DNA from: a virus
Reading direction: 5' to 3' (one strand)
Length of the DNA stretch: 47,095 nt
IMG/VR virus record: IMGVR_UViG_3300021959_000076
Span: 1-47,095 of that record
Shown one piece after another: positions 7,187 through 15,784 of this stretch. A program made the position numbers and the translations under genes. Below the pieces are notes generated by a model. That model was not told the origin of the DNA and searched no databases. It was given only the letters and a program-made list of their open reading frames with translations. Position 1 is the stretch's first letter. Every line of letters starts with the position of its first letter.

Positions 7187-9727
7187 TTAGTCTACTTTAG
7201 CTATTAGTGCTATTATATCATTAGAAGCTGGTGCTGTGTTAAAAGTAACTGTAACATTATTTGCATCTGTTCTAACAACTTGTGCATATACAGTTTGATA
7301 TGAACTTGCATCATATAATTGAACAGTAACATCTCTTGTTCCTAATGAGTGTGTAATAGCTATTGCTGTAGCAGATCCATCACCAATTGTAGCTTTATGA
7401 CTTCTTGCAGCTAAACCTAAAGGTGATACATATCTAGCATCGTCAGTACCAGCTAAAGCTTCAGCAGGTGTAGCTCTTTCAACTTTACCAGCAGCTGTTC
7501 TACTTGCAGCATCTACAATAGCTGTTGCATTACCAGTATCTAGTGTACCTACAGTTGTAATTGCTAAACCATCAATATCACCTTTACTTTGATCTGCAGT
7601 TGCACCATCTTCAATATTTAATAATGATTGAACCTCAGCTTTAGTAATACCTGATTTAAACGCTGGAGTTCCAGAGTTGTCATATATAGCTGCGTTACCA
7701 GAATCACCAGAAACATTTGCTAAGTTTGTTAGTATACTAGCGCTATTTAAATAACCACTTAATACTGATACATCCATTTTTTTGACAGTCCCTGCATCAC
7801 TAATCATAAACTCATCAGTAGAAGCTAAACCAGAACTTAAAGCCCCTTGACCGGATATAATATCATCGTGCAGCATTCCATGATGAACTGCACTAGCAGC
7901 TATCGTTGTTGCTCTGTTAGAAGATGTTACGTCTCCAGTAAGATTACCAATAGTTGTTACAGTACCTGCAGATCCAGATGTGTTACCAGTTACATTTCCT
8001 GTTAAGTTACCTGTAAAACCATCAGATGCTTTAAATGTACCAGCCCATACATCTGCGTGATCATACCCAGTACCGCCAGTATTAACAGTTGTAGTAGGTT
8101 CAGCTTGATTACTATCAAAGAAAATAAATGGATTATTAGTTGCACTTACATCTCTAAATAGACCAGCATATTTTGTTGTTGACTCTTCTACATATTTAGC
8201 ATAAAAACCAATATCTACAGAGTCAGCAGAGTTACCACTAGCTAATACAATTAATGGATCTTCTACACTTAATGTAGCAGTGTTAACTGTAACAGTGTCA
8301 CCTGATACAAGTAAATCTCCAGTTACTGTTAAGTCATTACCAATTGTTACTACATCATTACTATCACCAATTGTAACAGCATTAGAACCAAAACCACCAG
8401 CTAAAGCTGTTTTTAAGTTTGCAACAGAAACATCATCATTTGTGTTTGTTGTAAATGTTAAGTTTGATTGTAAAAATGATTGTAATACACTAACATCCAT
8501 TCTTTTAACTGTCCCAGCGTCGCTAATCATTAGCTCATCTGTACTTGCTAGTCCTGATGTTAAAGCTCCTTGTCCAGAGATAATGTCTTCAGCAAGCATA
8601 CCGTGGTGAACAGCTCCAGCAGCAATTGTTGTAGCTCTATTGCTAGAAGTTACATCACCAGTTAAGTTACCTATACTAGTTACTGTTCCAGCTGAACCAG
8701 ATGCATTACCGGTTACATTACCAGTTACAGCTCCAGCAAAAACTGTTGCAGTTACTGTACCTGTAGAAGGATTATAAGTAAGAGTACCGTCTGATTCTAA
8801 ACCAAGGTTACCACCATCAACATCTCCTCCTGCTGTAAATATAATTGCATTGTCTTCATCTGTAGATTCATTATCAGTAATTGTAACTGTAGTTGCTACT
8901 GTAGCTGTTGATGCTGTTCCTGTAACGTTACCTGTTAAATTACCTGCAAAAGCAGTTGCTGTAATTTTTCCTGATGAAGGGTTATAGTGTGCAGTACCAT
9001 CTGTTTCTAATCCTAAATTACCACCGTCTGCATCAGCACCGGCAACGAATACAAGAGGATTATTCTCATCAGTACTTTCGTTATCTGTAATTGTTACTGT
9101 TGTTGCTATAGCTGCTGTTCCAGATGTATTTTGATTACCAGCTTGATTTACACCAGGAAGGTTAATACTACCTGACCCATCAAATGAAACCCCACCAATA
9201 TTAACAGCAGATGCTAAAGCAGTTGCAGTATCTGCATTACCTTCTAGTGCTCCATCAAATTTTGTAGCTTCAATTTCACCTGAAGCTTTCATTATAATTA
9301 CAGGTGTCTCGTTGTTAGTTTTAAACTTTATTTGGTTATCAGTACCAAAATCTATAAAGTTGTGTGCATCTCTACCAACTGTTAAAGAAGCGTTTGTAAG
9401 AGATGTTATGTTTGTGTTTGCAGCTGTTACTGCTACATCACCTGAGTTAACTGTTATACCGTCACCAGCACCTACAGCTAAAGACACACCACCTGAAGTA
9501 CCGCCACCTGTTAAACCGTTACCTGCTGTAACTCCTGTTATATCTCCAGAAGCTGAAGATAAAGAAACCCAAGAGGTACCATTATGAAATTTTAGTACAT
9601 TACTTCCACTATGGTAAAATAGACCACCTTCTGCGGCTGATGGGTCAGAACCAATATGTTGTACTATGAAGTTTGTAAGTTGATTTCCCGTTAAGTCTAT
9701 ATCAACTAAATAATCTATTTTTGCCAT
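7187..9727 (-). CDS. Long tail fibre with internal duplications
   Basis: 846 residues. The first 60 residues may attach to the virion; residues 60-660 are a repetitive shaft with several 'NLTGNVTGN' and 'VTITDNESTDE' units. Residues 208-270 and 278-340 are near copies, as are 332-415 and 572-655. The last 70 residues form a beta tip domain beginning 'AITHSLGTRDVTV' that recurs, diverged, as the stand-alone 81-residue gene just upstream in transcription (9757-10002). The protein is expected to be a trimeric receptor-binding fibre. The ATG has an A/T-rich leader and no Shine-Dalgarno motif. Confidence 0.85.
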   Translation of the reverse strand: MAKIDYLVDIDLTGNQLTNFIVQHIGSDPSAAEGGLFYHSGSNVLKFHNGTSWVSLSSASGDITGVTAGNGLTGGGTSGGVSLAVGAGDGITVNSGDVAVTAANTNITSLTNASLTVGRDAHNFIDFGTDNQIKFKTNNETPVIIMKASGEIEATKFDGALEGNADTATALASAVNIGGVSFDGSGSINLPGVNQAGNQNTSGTAAIATTVTITDNESTDENNPLVFVAGADADGGNLGLETDGTAHYNPSSGKITATAFAGNLTGNVTGTASTATVATTVTITDNESTDEDNAIIFTAGGDVDGGNLGLESDGTLTYNPSTGTVTATVFAGAVTGNVTGNASGSAGTVTSIGNLTGDVTSSNRATTIAAGAVHHGMLAEDIISGQGALTSGLASTDELMISDAGTVKRMDVSVLQSFLQSNLTFTTNTNDDVSVANLKTALAGGFGSNAVTIGDSNDVVTIGNDLTVTGDLLVSGDTVTVNTATLSVEDPLIVLASGNSADSVDIGFYAKYVEESTTKYAGLFRDVSATNNPFIFFDSNQAEPTTTVNTGGTGYDHADVWAGTFKASDGFTGNLTGNVTGNTSGSAGTVTTIGNLTGDVTSSNRATTIAASAVHHGMLHDDIISGQGALSSGLASTDEFMISDAGTVKKMDVSVLSGYLNSASILTNLANVSGDSGNAAIYDNSGTPAFKSGITKAEVQSLLNIEDGATADQSKGDIDGLAITTVGTLDTGNATAIVDAASRTAAGKVERATPAEALAGTDDARYVSPLGLAARSHKATIGDGSATAIAITHSLGTRDVTVQLYDASSYQTVYAQVVRTDANNVTVTFNTAPASNDIIALIAKVD
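7763..8734 (-). repeat. Two diverged copies of a fibre module
   Basis: Within the 846-residue fibre gene, the segments at 8483-8734 and 7763-8014 encode closely related 84-residue modules (both contain GNLTGDVTSSNRATTIAA, HHGML, DIISGQGAL and SDAGTVK). A second, shorter pair lies at 8918-9106 and 8708-8896 (both with VTITDNESTDE and DGGNLGLE). The copies have diverged at the DNA level. Confidence 0.75.
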
Positions 9728-9756
9728 ATTCTTTGTTTTTTATATTTTATATTCTA

Positions 9757-10002
9757 TTAATTAAAGAAAGCTTTTCCTGAAAAAGAACTTTCAAAGTCTA
9801 GTGTAATTTGATTATTACTATTATATGTAACCTGGCCCACTACTACCATGTTAGCAGAATTAATAACTACTACAGAACATTTTTTGTTTAAATTGTGAGT
9901 CACAACCCATTGTGTCGAAGGAACTCCTTGATCATGCACATAATTTGCATCTGTTGTGTAAATATTGTTTGTTAACTGCTGCTGCTTTATCCACTTTGCC
10001 AT
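9757..10002 (-). CDS. Stand-alone fibre-tip-like domain
   Basis: 81 residues. After a short N-terminus, residues 31-81 (WVVTHNLNKKCSVVVINSA...) align in spacing with the last 60 residues of the 846-residue fibre encoded next: TH-(N/S)-L-(N/G), VxVxxxxAS, a Q-V strand and a final 'TFN' or 'DFE' strand. It therefore looks like a separated fibre-tip or fibre-cap domain. It could co-assemble with the fibre or be a by-product of gene splitting. No signal peptide. Confidence 0.6.
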   Translation of the reverse strand: MAKWIKQQQLTNNIYTTDANYVHDQGVPSTQWVVTHNLNKKCSVVVINSANMVVVGQVTYNSNNQITLDFESSFSGKAFFN

Positions 10003-10003
10003 A

Positions 10004-10465
10004 TTAATCTAAATCTATATATTCTATTGTTACACCTTCATTTTCTACTGCCTCTGCTATAGAAGGATAAATTCTTTTATAAGCATTGCCAGAGCTACCT
10101 ATAAAACCATTTTTGTTTATTTGGTTATTTTCTTGACTATCACCCACAAGTAAACACCCTGCAGTATGCTCATCAGAATTGCCAACATGAATGAGAATGT
10201 ACTCAAAACCAGGTACATCAACAATATGCAACATACCCCTATGAATACTAGAATATTTTTTACCATATCTTTGATTAAATCCTCCTTCATTTCTTAATTT
10301 TATATTATAAGTTCCAGCAGGTATTCTAGTTTCTTTACTTTTTTTAGTTTTTCTATACTCATCTTCTAAAGTATAAGCAAGAAATTGTATACCTTCTGTA
10401 ACATTTAGTAATAATCCATTAGTAGAATCAGACTCACTACTGAATCGTAACACTTGTAATTTCAT
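10004..10465 (-). CDS. DUF5675 family protein, lysis enzyme candidate
   Basis: 153 residues that fill the DUF5675 family: 'TLEDEYR', 'ETRIPAGTYNIKLR' (residues 46-59), 'LHIVDVPGFEYILIHVGNS' (79-97) and 'TAGCLLVGDS'. The His in 'IHVGN' and Cys in 'TAGCLLVG' have the spacing style of the YkuD L,D-transpeptidase active site (HxG...GC). DUF5675 proteins are frequent in phages of Bacteroidetes and Proteobacteria beside lysis or tail genes and are suspected to act on peptidoglycan. The enzymatic role is not proven by the sequence. It sits two bases from each neighbour. Confidence 0.75.
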   Translation of the reverse strand: MKLQVLRFSSESDSTNGLLLNVTEGIQFLAYTLEDEYRKTKKSKETRIPAGTYNIKLRNEGGFNQRYGKKYSSIHRGMLHIVDVPGFEYILIHVGNSDEHTAGCLLVGDSQENNQINKNGFIGSSGNAYKRIYPSIAEAVENEGVTIEYIDLD

Positions 10466-10467
10466 AT

Positions 10468-10830
10468 TTATGCTTTTTTCCAGTATGCGTACTCTACATT
10501 ACAAGTAGCAGTATCTGCTCTAGCTTCTAAACCAGCTCCGTCATTTATAGCGAAGAAAGTAAATTCTCCTGGACCTACTCTAGCGTATTGCACACTAGCT
10601 GTAGTTTGAAGAATAACAAAATTTGTTGCATCTAAATTTTTAAAGTAAAAATAGAATACTCCACTTGTTCCTTCATCTACTAATTCTTGATTATCAGATG
10701 TTGTTATTGCTATTCTAGACAATCCTACACTAGGCGTAGTTGTTGACGCAGTATTTGTAACAGTAAGATTTAAAGCATCGCTTGAAATATTACTACTAGA
10801 TAATGTTAATTTTGCTGTTAATGTTGCCAT
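10468..10830 (-). CDS. Small virion-type beta protein
   Basis: 120 residues, Thr/Ser/Ala-rich and predicted all-beta, starting 'MATLTAKLTLSSSNISSDALNL'. There is no export signal, unlike its upstream neighbour (the T9SS-sorted protein), so it is more likely a virion or fibre-associated component. Similar short Thr-rich proteins are common among marine phage tail genes. No named family is recognised. Confidence 0.5.
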   Translation of the reverse strand: MATLTAKLTLSSSNISSDALNLTVTNTASTTTPSVGLSRIAITTSDNQELVDEGTSGVFYFYFKNLDATNFVILQTTASVQYARVGPGEFTFFAINDGAGLEARADTATCNVEYAYWKKA

Positions 10831-10837
10831 TTATTTT

Positions 10838-13108
10838 TTATTTTTTAATTATTATTTTTCTGTTTACGCTTCCATCATTATACCTATAAAATAGAAGCTG
10901 ATTTTTAATTTTAGTTACAGGTCTTCCTAATAAATCTGTAACTTGTATTAAATTTTTATCCCCTCTTTTAGGTAAAGGGCCTGACCAATTGTTACTACAA
11001 TGATTGTATGTTAATTGACATATTTCATCCCACTCGTTTTCACAGCAGTATTCATCTACTTCTATTACCCATGCATAACACTCATCATTTAAAAAGAAAG
11101 GATTACCAGATCCATTTATACACCAATCTGCTGCATACAAACAACCTAATGAGTCATGTCCTAAAACTACGTTAGCAAACGGATTATAGTTAAAAGCATT
11201 TGCATCCATGCATCCAATAATTGCTTCAATACACGAACCATTATCTGTGTTAGCGAGTGAATCAAAATTAATAGCCAAAGGATCAGTGCACCCATAGATA
11301 TAAGGAATGCAACTAAAATCTTCACTATTAGCCATTGGATTATAGTTGATACTATTAGGGTTAGTACAACCATATATAAAAGTAATGCAAGATCCATTAT
11401 CAACATTGGCTAAAGGGTTATAATTAAACATTGTGCTATCTGTACATCCATAAATTGGATTAATACAACTACCATCATCTGTATTTGCTAAAGGGTTATA
11501 GTTAATTGCTATAGGATTTGTACACCCTAATAAAATTCCTATACAAGTATTATTATCAGTATTAGCTGTTGGATCATAATTAAATGCTGTACTGTCCATG
11601 CATCCATATATAAATGGTATACATGAGTTATTATCAGAATTTGCTAAAATATCATAATTAAACATTGTAGGATCCGTACACCCATATATAAATGGTACAC
11701 ATACTCCTGAGTCTGTTGCAAGAACATTATAATTATAATATAAAGGATCTTGACAACCTATAATTTCATTTTCATCACAAACACCATCATTATCTATATC
11801 AAGTATACATTGATTATTACAATCATAATATTGTACTGGATACACGCAATTAGTTGGTGTATTAACATCCTCAGTATAATTACATGCTAATGTATCTGGA
11901 CATCCATATACTTTTTCTATACACTCATTACCACAATTTGTTATTAAAGGGTACATGAGATTTGGTGTAATAAAAGGAGGCATAATACTAATTAAAGTAT
12001 CTCCGTCTGGATTAATCATAGTAAATCCACATTCTATTGTTGTAAACTGTGCTAAAGCATCTATATTAAATACAAAAGCTATTGGGTCTGGTGCTGTTAT
12101 ACCAATTTGGTATTCATCAATAAATCCTCCAGTATGTGTAAAATCATAAAACGTATCAGGTAGTAATAATCTTAAATTAGATCCTACCCAACCATTACCC
12201 ATAAGATCGTGTAATATAAGAGTAAATTCACAAGTATCTACCATATCCATTGTATTAGCTAGTGAATCATAATTGTACATTGAAGTATCTATACAACCAA
12301 ATACTTTTAAAACAGAACAACTGCTATCATCAACAGTAGCCCAGTAGTTAAATTCTATATAATCATTATCTGTACATCCTAAAATTGGTGGGCATGAATC
12401 AGAAACAAAAGCATGTATTGAGTCATTACCAAAAGCAGGGTCTGTACCATATACTAAAGTATCGTTACATTGTTTTACAAAATAAGAACCATCGTTACCT
12501 TGCCATAAAGATCCTTGCAAACCATCTCCATAAGCATCGTTTATTTGAAAGTTTAAAGGTCCTTTAGGTATCCACACCTCTTCTTCTATAGTAGAATAAA
12601 TAGGTTGAGATCCGTATCCTGATCCTGCAGCGTGTACAGTACCATTTGAGTCTGATATGCTCCAAGAAGTTTCTGAAGGATATTGATCTAAGTTAATTAT
12701 AACTTTAGCAGATACTAATTGTGGTGGACTAGGAGGTGGACAAGGCATAATATTAACTGTAGTATCTCTTTGAAAAAAGGATCCTAGTACAGGATTCCAA
12801 TCTATTATAGGTCCCTGACATATATTACCCATTCTAAAAGAAGCAGGTTGAGATGACATCCAGCCATCCCCAAAACTATCTCTTAAACTTATAGTGTAGT
12901 TACCACTATAAATATCTATAATAGTATCTAAGTACTCATACTGAGTTGTTGGTTGAAAAAATATAGATGTATCTCCATTATTATCAGACACCATAAAAAA
13001 GTTAGATTCTGTTGGAGCGTAAAAATCAAATTGCACTTCAAATCTAACCCAAGAATCTTGAGCTGTTAAACATACTGGTAATAATAAGAGTATTAATAAA
13101 TTACGCAC
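10838..13108 (-). CDS. Secreted Cys-rich repeat protein with T9SS sorting domain
   Basis: 756 residues from a GTG start that overlaps the stop of the preceding 30-residue gene. A clear Sec signal peptide (RNLLILLLLPVCLTAQ) is followed by three 'D-x-x-GDGW'-like modules (near residues 77, 192 and 301), a calcium-loop-like 'DIDNDGVCDENE' (437-448), and eleven 'GCTDP...NY...A...DDGSC' repeats, six of them in near-perfect 26-residue tandem (about 474-632). The last 35 residues (TDLLGRPV, LLFYRYNDGSVNRKIIIKK) match the flavobacterial type A C-terminal domain that directs proteins through the type IX secretion system to the cell surface. A phage protein with this signal would be displayed on, or released from, the infected cell. 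Function unknown; masking receptors is one guess. Confidence 0.85.
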   Translation of the reverse strand: MRNLLILLLLPVCLTAQDSWVRFEVQFDFYAPTESNFFMVSDNNGDTSIFFQPTTQYEYLDTIIDIYSGNYTISLRDSFGDGWMSSQPASFRMGNICQGPIIDWNPVLGSFFQRDTTVNIMPCPPPSPPQLVSAKVIINLDQYPSETSWSISDSNGTVHAAGSGYGSQPIYSTIEEEVWIPKGPLNFQINDAYGDGLQGSLWQGNDGSYFVKQCNDTLVYGTDPAFGNDSIHAFVSDSCPPILGCTDNDYIEFNYWATVDDSSCSVLKVFGCIDTSMYNYDSLANTMDMVDTCEFTLILHDLMGNGWVGSNLRLLLPDTFYDFTHTGGFIDEYQIGITAPDPIAFVFNIDALAQFTTIECGFTMINPDGDTLISIMPPFITPNLMYPLITNCGNECIEKVYGCPDTLACNYTEDVNTPTNCVYPVQYYDCNNQCILDIDNDGVCDENEIIGCQDPLYYNYNVLATDSGVCVPFIYGCTDPTMFNYDILANSDNNSCIPFIYGCMDSTAFNYDPTANTDNNTCIGILLGCTNPIAINYNPLANTDDGSCINPIYGCTDSTMFNYNPLANVDNGSCITFIYGCTNPNSINYNPMANSEDFSCIPYIYGCTDPLAINFDSLANTDNGSCIEAIIGCMDANAFNYNPFANVVLGHDSLGCLYAADWCINGSGNPFFLNDECYAWVIEVDEYCCENEWDEICQLTYNHCSNNWSGPLPKRGDKNLIQVTDLLGRPVTKIKNQLLFYRYNDGSVNRKIIIKK
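11213..11689 (-). repeat. 78-base tandem repeats encoding GCTDP-type units
   Basis: Six consecutive diverged units of 78 bases encode 26-residue modules (Y-G-C-T-D/N-x-x-x-x-N-Y-x-x-x-A-N-x-D-x-x-S-C). Each contributes two cysteines, presumably one disulfide per unit in the exported protein. Further diverged copies flank the array (about 11,750-12,400). Confidence 0.8.
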
Positions 13109-13193
13109 ACTTACATTTTTTATTGTTACATAGTCCTAAACAAACATAACCAAAACTTATTTTACATATTAATTTACATATTTTCTTTTTCAT
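13101..13193 (-). CDS. 30-residue cationic Cys-rich peptide
   Basis: ATG-initiated small gene with six cysteines and nine lysines in 30 residues (begins MKKKICKLICKIS, ends NNKKCKCA). It fills the gap between the thioredoxin-like gene and the T9SS-sorted protein, and its last eight bases overlap the GTG start of the latter, so it may couple translation. Cysteines fall in C-x3-C, C-x3-C and C-x-C patterns, which would suit disulfide bonding or metal binding. It may be only a leader peptide. Confidence 0.5.
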   Translation of the reverse strand: MKKKICKLICKISFGYVCLGLCNNKKCKCA

Positions 13194-13204
13194 AGTATTT
13201 TTTT

Positions 13205-13564
13205 TTAAAAGTCACTCATTATTAATTCATCAATTACTGATTGCATTTCTTTTCTTGTTGCTTTCATACTAAAAGATATATCAGCTTGAAATCTTTTTAC
13301 TTCTTCTCCATCTTTAAATATAACAACTGTAGGTACAATTACTATATTGTGTTTCTTTTGTATCTTAGGTGCTTTAGCTATATCAACATAAACTATATCA
13401 CAATCTGTTAGTTTACCTATATAATCTACTTTGTTTGGATCATTCCAATCAGCATTAAAGTGTGTAACTACTATCTGACTAAAAGAAGAATTAGCAAGTA
13501 ACATTAAAAATAATATTAACATATACATACTAAATACTTTCCAAGACGTGTCAAATTTTTTCAT
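13205..13564 (-). CDS. Exported thioredoxin-fold protein lacking the CxxC motif
   Basis: 119 residues. An N-terminal hydrophobic segment (residues 10-30, SMYMLILFLMLLANSSFSQ) looks like a cleavable signal peptide ending at SFSQ. The mature part follows the thioredoxin pattern: 'VVTHFNADWNDPNKVDYI', a central strand 'DIVYVDIAKAP', then 'IVIVPTVVIFKDGEEVKRF' with the conserved cis-proline (VPT) and the KDG turn. Where thioredoxin has WCGPC this protein has WNDPN, so dithiol chemistry is lost. It is probably periplasmic and may act as a binding or chaperone protein. One-base overlap with the upstream membrane/coiled-coil gene. Confidence 0.7.
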   Translation of the reverse strand: MKKFDTSWKVFSMYMLILFLMLLANSSFSQIVVTHFNADWNDPNKVDYIGKLTDCDIVYVDIAKAPKIQKKHNIVIVPTVVIFKDGEEVKRFQADISFSMKATRKEMQSVIDELIMSDF

Positions 13565-13848
13565 TATCTTAAAGCATCAATTTTATCTTCTAATCTAATC
13601 ATTCTTTCTTCCATTTTTTCAACCATTGTCTCTGTATTTTCAATAGACAATCTTATATTAGCATCTTTCATGTTAAACTCCATCCTAGTAACTTCTGGAG
13701 ATGGTGGAACCGGAAGTTCTTTTGCTTCTGCTATATCTGCTTGTAATACAAACCACATACTTACTAATGTAAAAATTAAAGCTGCTATCCCTCCTAATGT
13801 TTTTAAGCTTAAGTTAAAAGTTGTGTTTTCGTTTAATTCTTTTGCCAT
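13564..13848 (-). CDS. Single-span membrane protein with C-terminal coiled coil
   Basis: 94 residues. A short polar N-terminus precedes one strong membrane helix (about 16-36), a Pro-rich linker (LPVPPSPEV), and a heptad-like helix to the end (residues 52-94, MEEKM/IRLEDKI). This topology is common for small phage envelope proteins near lysis genes and could be a spanin-like or holin-accessory protein, but no lipobox is present. It is coupled to the thioredoxin-like gene by a TAATG-type overlap. Confidence 0.6.
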   Translation of the reverse strand: MAKELNENTTFNLSLKTLGGIAALIFTLVSMWFVLQADIAEAKELPVPPSPEVTRMEFNMKDANIRLSIENTETMVEKMEERMIRLEDKIDALR

Positions 13849-13862
13849 CTTTATTTCTTGTT

Positions 13863-14945
13863 TTAAAAAATTATATAATTTATTCCTAATTTAAAATCGT
13901 ACCATTCTCTGTTCCAGTACTTATTATATTTACCTTCTACAAATGTTCCTAAATGTTTATTGTATTTATATCCAAATATTAATCCTCCTGAGTAATCTAA
14001 CCATTGTTTACCTTCGTATTTATGATAAGAGTATTCGTTACCGTCATCATAATGATACGGCATTACGTTACCCCAAGTGTGTAACCAAAAAGATTTAGTA
14101 TAATGATAAAAATCAAACCCTAATACTAAAGAGTGTTGAAGAGCCATATTTAAATTAGATCTTTCTTTTTCAGTATAATCTTTTAAAATTTCTGGAACTA
14201 TTAAAGCTTTCCATACTTCTGCATTAGTAGCTACAATATTACCATCAGGGTCTGTATATTCACTATTAGCAACATCTATATTATATCCTTCTTGTATTGC
14301 TAAGTATGTATAATGTATGTCTCCATTAGGTAACACCCATTGCTCTAAAGGATCATATCCATAAGGCTCAGCAAGCCTTTGTACAGCACCTACATTAAAA
14401 GATAGCTTACTAGTTATTTCATGTCTGTATCTTTGAGACACTTCAAAATATTTAATATCTGCAAAACCATCTTCTAAATATTCACCTTTAAAAGAAAAAT
14501 GTTTTAGGCACAAAATTTTATCACAATTATCATGCGCAGAGTAACGTATAAAATGATGTTGATCTAAATACTTATCACCTTCTTGACGTTTTATATCAAA
14601 TTGAAATTTATACTCTAAACCTCTAATTTTACCTATTGTAGCAGCATCACTGTAATTAGATTCTGATCCATCATAAAAAGCTTTAGCTTTATTTTCATAT
14701 CCAAATCTAGCTATTTTTCTTATACCTAGTGATACATTATAATCATAAGGAGTTTTAATAGTTACAGTTTCTAAGCCGTTATCTACAGAAAACACTTCTA
14801 CATCTGAAATAGAATTACCTCCGTTAGCAGCAACATAAAATGTAGAAAACTTTAATATTTTTTTAAAGTCAATTTGACCACAACATTTCTTAGGTGCAAT
14901 ACACCCTACTAATGTAATCAATATTATAATTAATACTTTTTTCAT
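13863..14945 (-). CDS. Predicted outer-membrane beta-barrel protein
   Basis: 360 residues from the ATG at 14945, chosen because it gives a clean signal peptide (MKKVLIIILITLVGC...) and does not overlap the upstream gene; an ATG 30 bases earlier is possible. The mature part is a succession of alternating polar/hydrophobic strands with many Tyr, Trp and Phe (for example SFWLHTWGNVMPYHY, LDYSGGLIFGYKYN), and it ends in 'YDFKLGINYIIF', a C-terminal strand with terminal Phe as in outer-membrane barrels. LVGC resembles a lipobox, so a lipoprotein is an alternative. A phage-made outer-membrane protein could alter receptors or exclude other phages. Confidence 0.65.
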   Translation of the reverse strand: MKKVLIIILITLVGCIAPKKCCGQIDFKKILKFSTFYVAANGGNSISDVEVFSVDNGLETVTIKTPYDYNVSLGIRKIARFGYENKAKAFYDGSESNYSDAATIGKIRGLEYKFQFDIKRQEGDKYLDQHHFIRYSAHDNCDKILCLKHFSFKGEYLEDGFADIKYFEVSQRYRHEITSKLSFNVGAVQRLAEPYGYDPLEQWVLPNGDIHYTYLAIQEGYNIDVANSEYTDPDGNIVATNAEVWKALIVPEILKDYTEKERSNLNMALQHSLVLGFDFYHYTKSFWLHTWGNVMPYHYDDGNEYSYHKYEGKQWLDYSGGLIFGYKYNKHLGTFVEGKYNKYWNREWYDFKLGINYIIF

Positions 14946-14961
14946 TTCTATTATTTTAAGC

Positions 14962-15783
14962 TTACCAAGGAGCATCGTCTTCAGTATCTAAATCAACATT
15001 ACCTTCTTTTGTAGAATTAAAGTTAACAGCACTTGCAGCTCCAACACCTGAAGAATCTTTATTTCCATCAGAAGTATCCATTGGGTACCAAGCTACAACT
15101 GCATGACTACTACTATAAGTGTTAGAATCAAAATTAGGATCTTTCGCGCTTTCACCTTCAGCATATAAATAAGTAACTTCTCCTGAAGTTAGTTCACATT
15201 TCCAAAGTACTGCTTGCATCATTTTACCATCATAATCAAAATTTGTATCATTCATTCTCCCAATTTTAAAACTAGCTGCCCCATCTTTCATGTCTCCTCC
15301 AGTACCATTAGAACTTTCTGTAGCTTCTCTGCTAACACCATTTAAATATATTGTTACACCACTATCAGGAGCACCATTATATGTTATAACCCAATGTTGC
15401 CAACCTGTTGTACTAACATTAGTTACTACATGCCTACTAAACGCAAGTACACTAGTATTATGTATATCAACATATACATCATCGCCTGTAAAATAAAATC
15501 TATATTCTACATTACTAGCTGGATCAAGATCTGTTTTAGACATTACACAATCATTTACATTATTAGCATCTCTTTTAACCCACACAGCAAAACTAAAATG
15601 TTGATCTATACCACCACCTGTAGCTGATGCTGTTGCAAAAGAAAATTCAGGATCATCTGGTACATCAAGATAATCTCCTGTACCATCAAATACAAAACCT
15701 CTTGCACTTTGAAGTGTAGCATTAACTGTAATAGGAAGAATCCTAGTGTCAAGCGTAGTTATTTGTGTGCCTAATCCTAACAT
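14962..15783 (-). CDS. LamG/concanavalin-like lectin domain protein
   Basis: 273 residues. From residue 29 there is a textbook LamG-3-type domain: 'FVFDGTGDYLDVPDD', 'FSFAVWVKRD', 'YVDIHNTS', 'GWQHWVITYNG' (about 127-137), 'VTIYLNGVSRE', 'KIGRMNDTNFDYDGKMMQAVLW', and a final 'HAVVAWYPMDTSDGN'. No signal peptide, so it is likely a virion component that binds host polysaccharide. It lies between fibre-associated genes and the envelope module, two bases from its upstream neighbour. Confidence 0.85.
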   Translation of the reverse strand: MLGLGTQITTLDTRILPITVNATLQSARGFVFDGTGDYLDVPDDPEFSFATASATGGGIDQHFSFAVWVKRDANNVNDCVMSKTDLDPASNVEYRFYFTGDDVYVDIHNTSVLAFSRHVVTNVSTTGWQHWVITYNGAPDSGVTIYLNGVSREATESSNGTGGDMKDGAASFKIGRMNDTNFDYDGKMMQAVLWKCELTSGEVTYLYAEGESAKDPNFDSNTYSSSHAVVAWYPMDTSDGNKDSSGVGAASAVNFNSTKEGNVDLDTEDDAPW

Positions 15784-15784
15784 A

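Noticed and set aside
13863-14975. Lipoprotein rather than barrel
   Set aside because: LVGC resembles a lipobox, but the rest of the protein and its terminal Phe strand fit a barrel better; kept as an alternative only.
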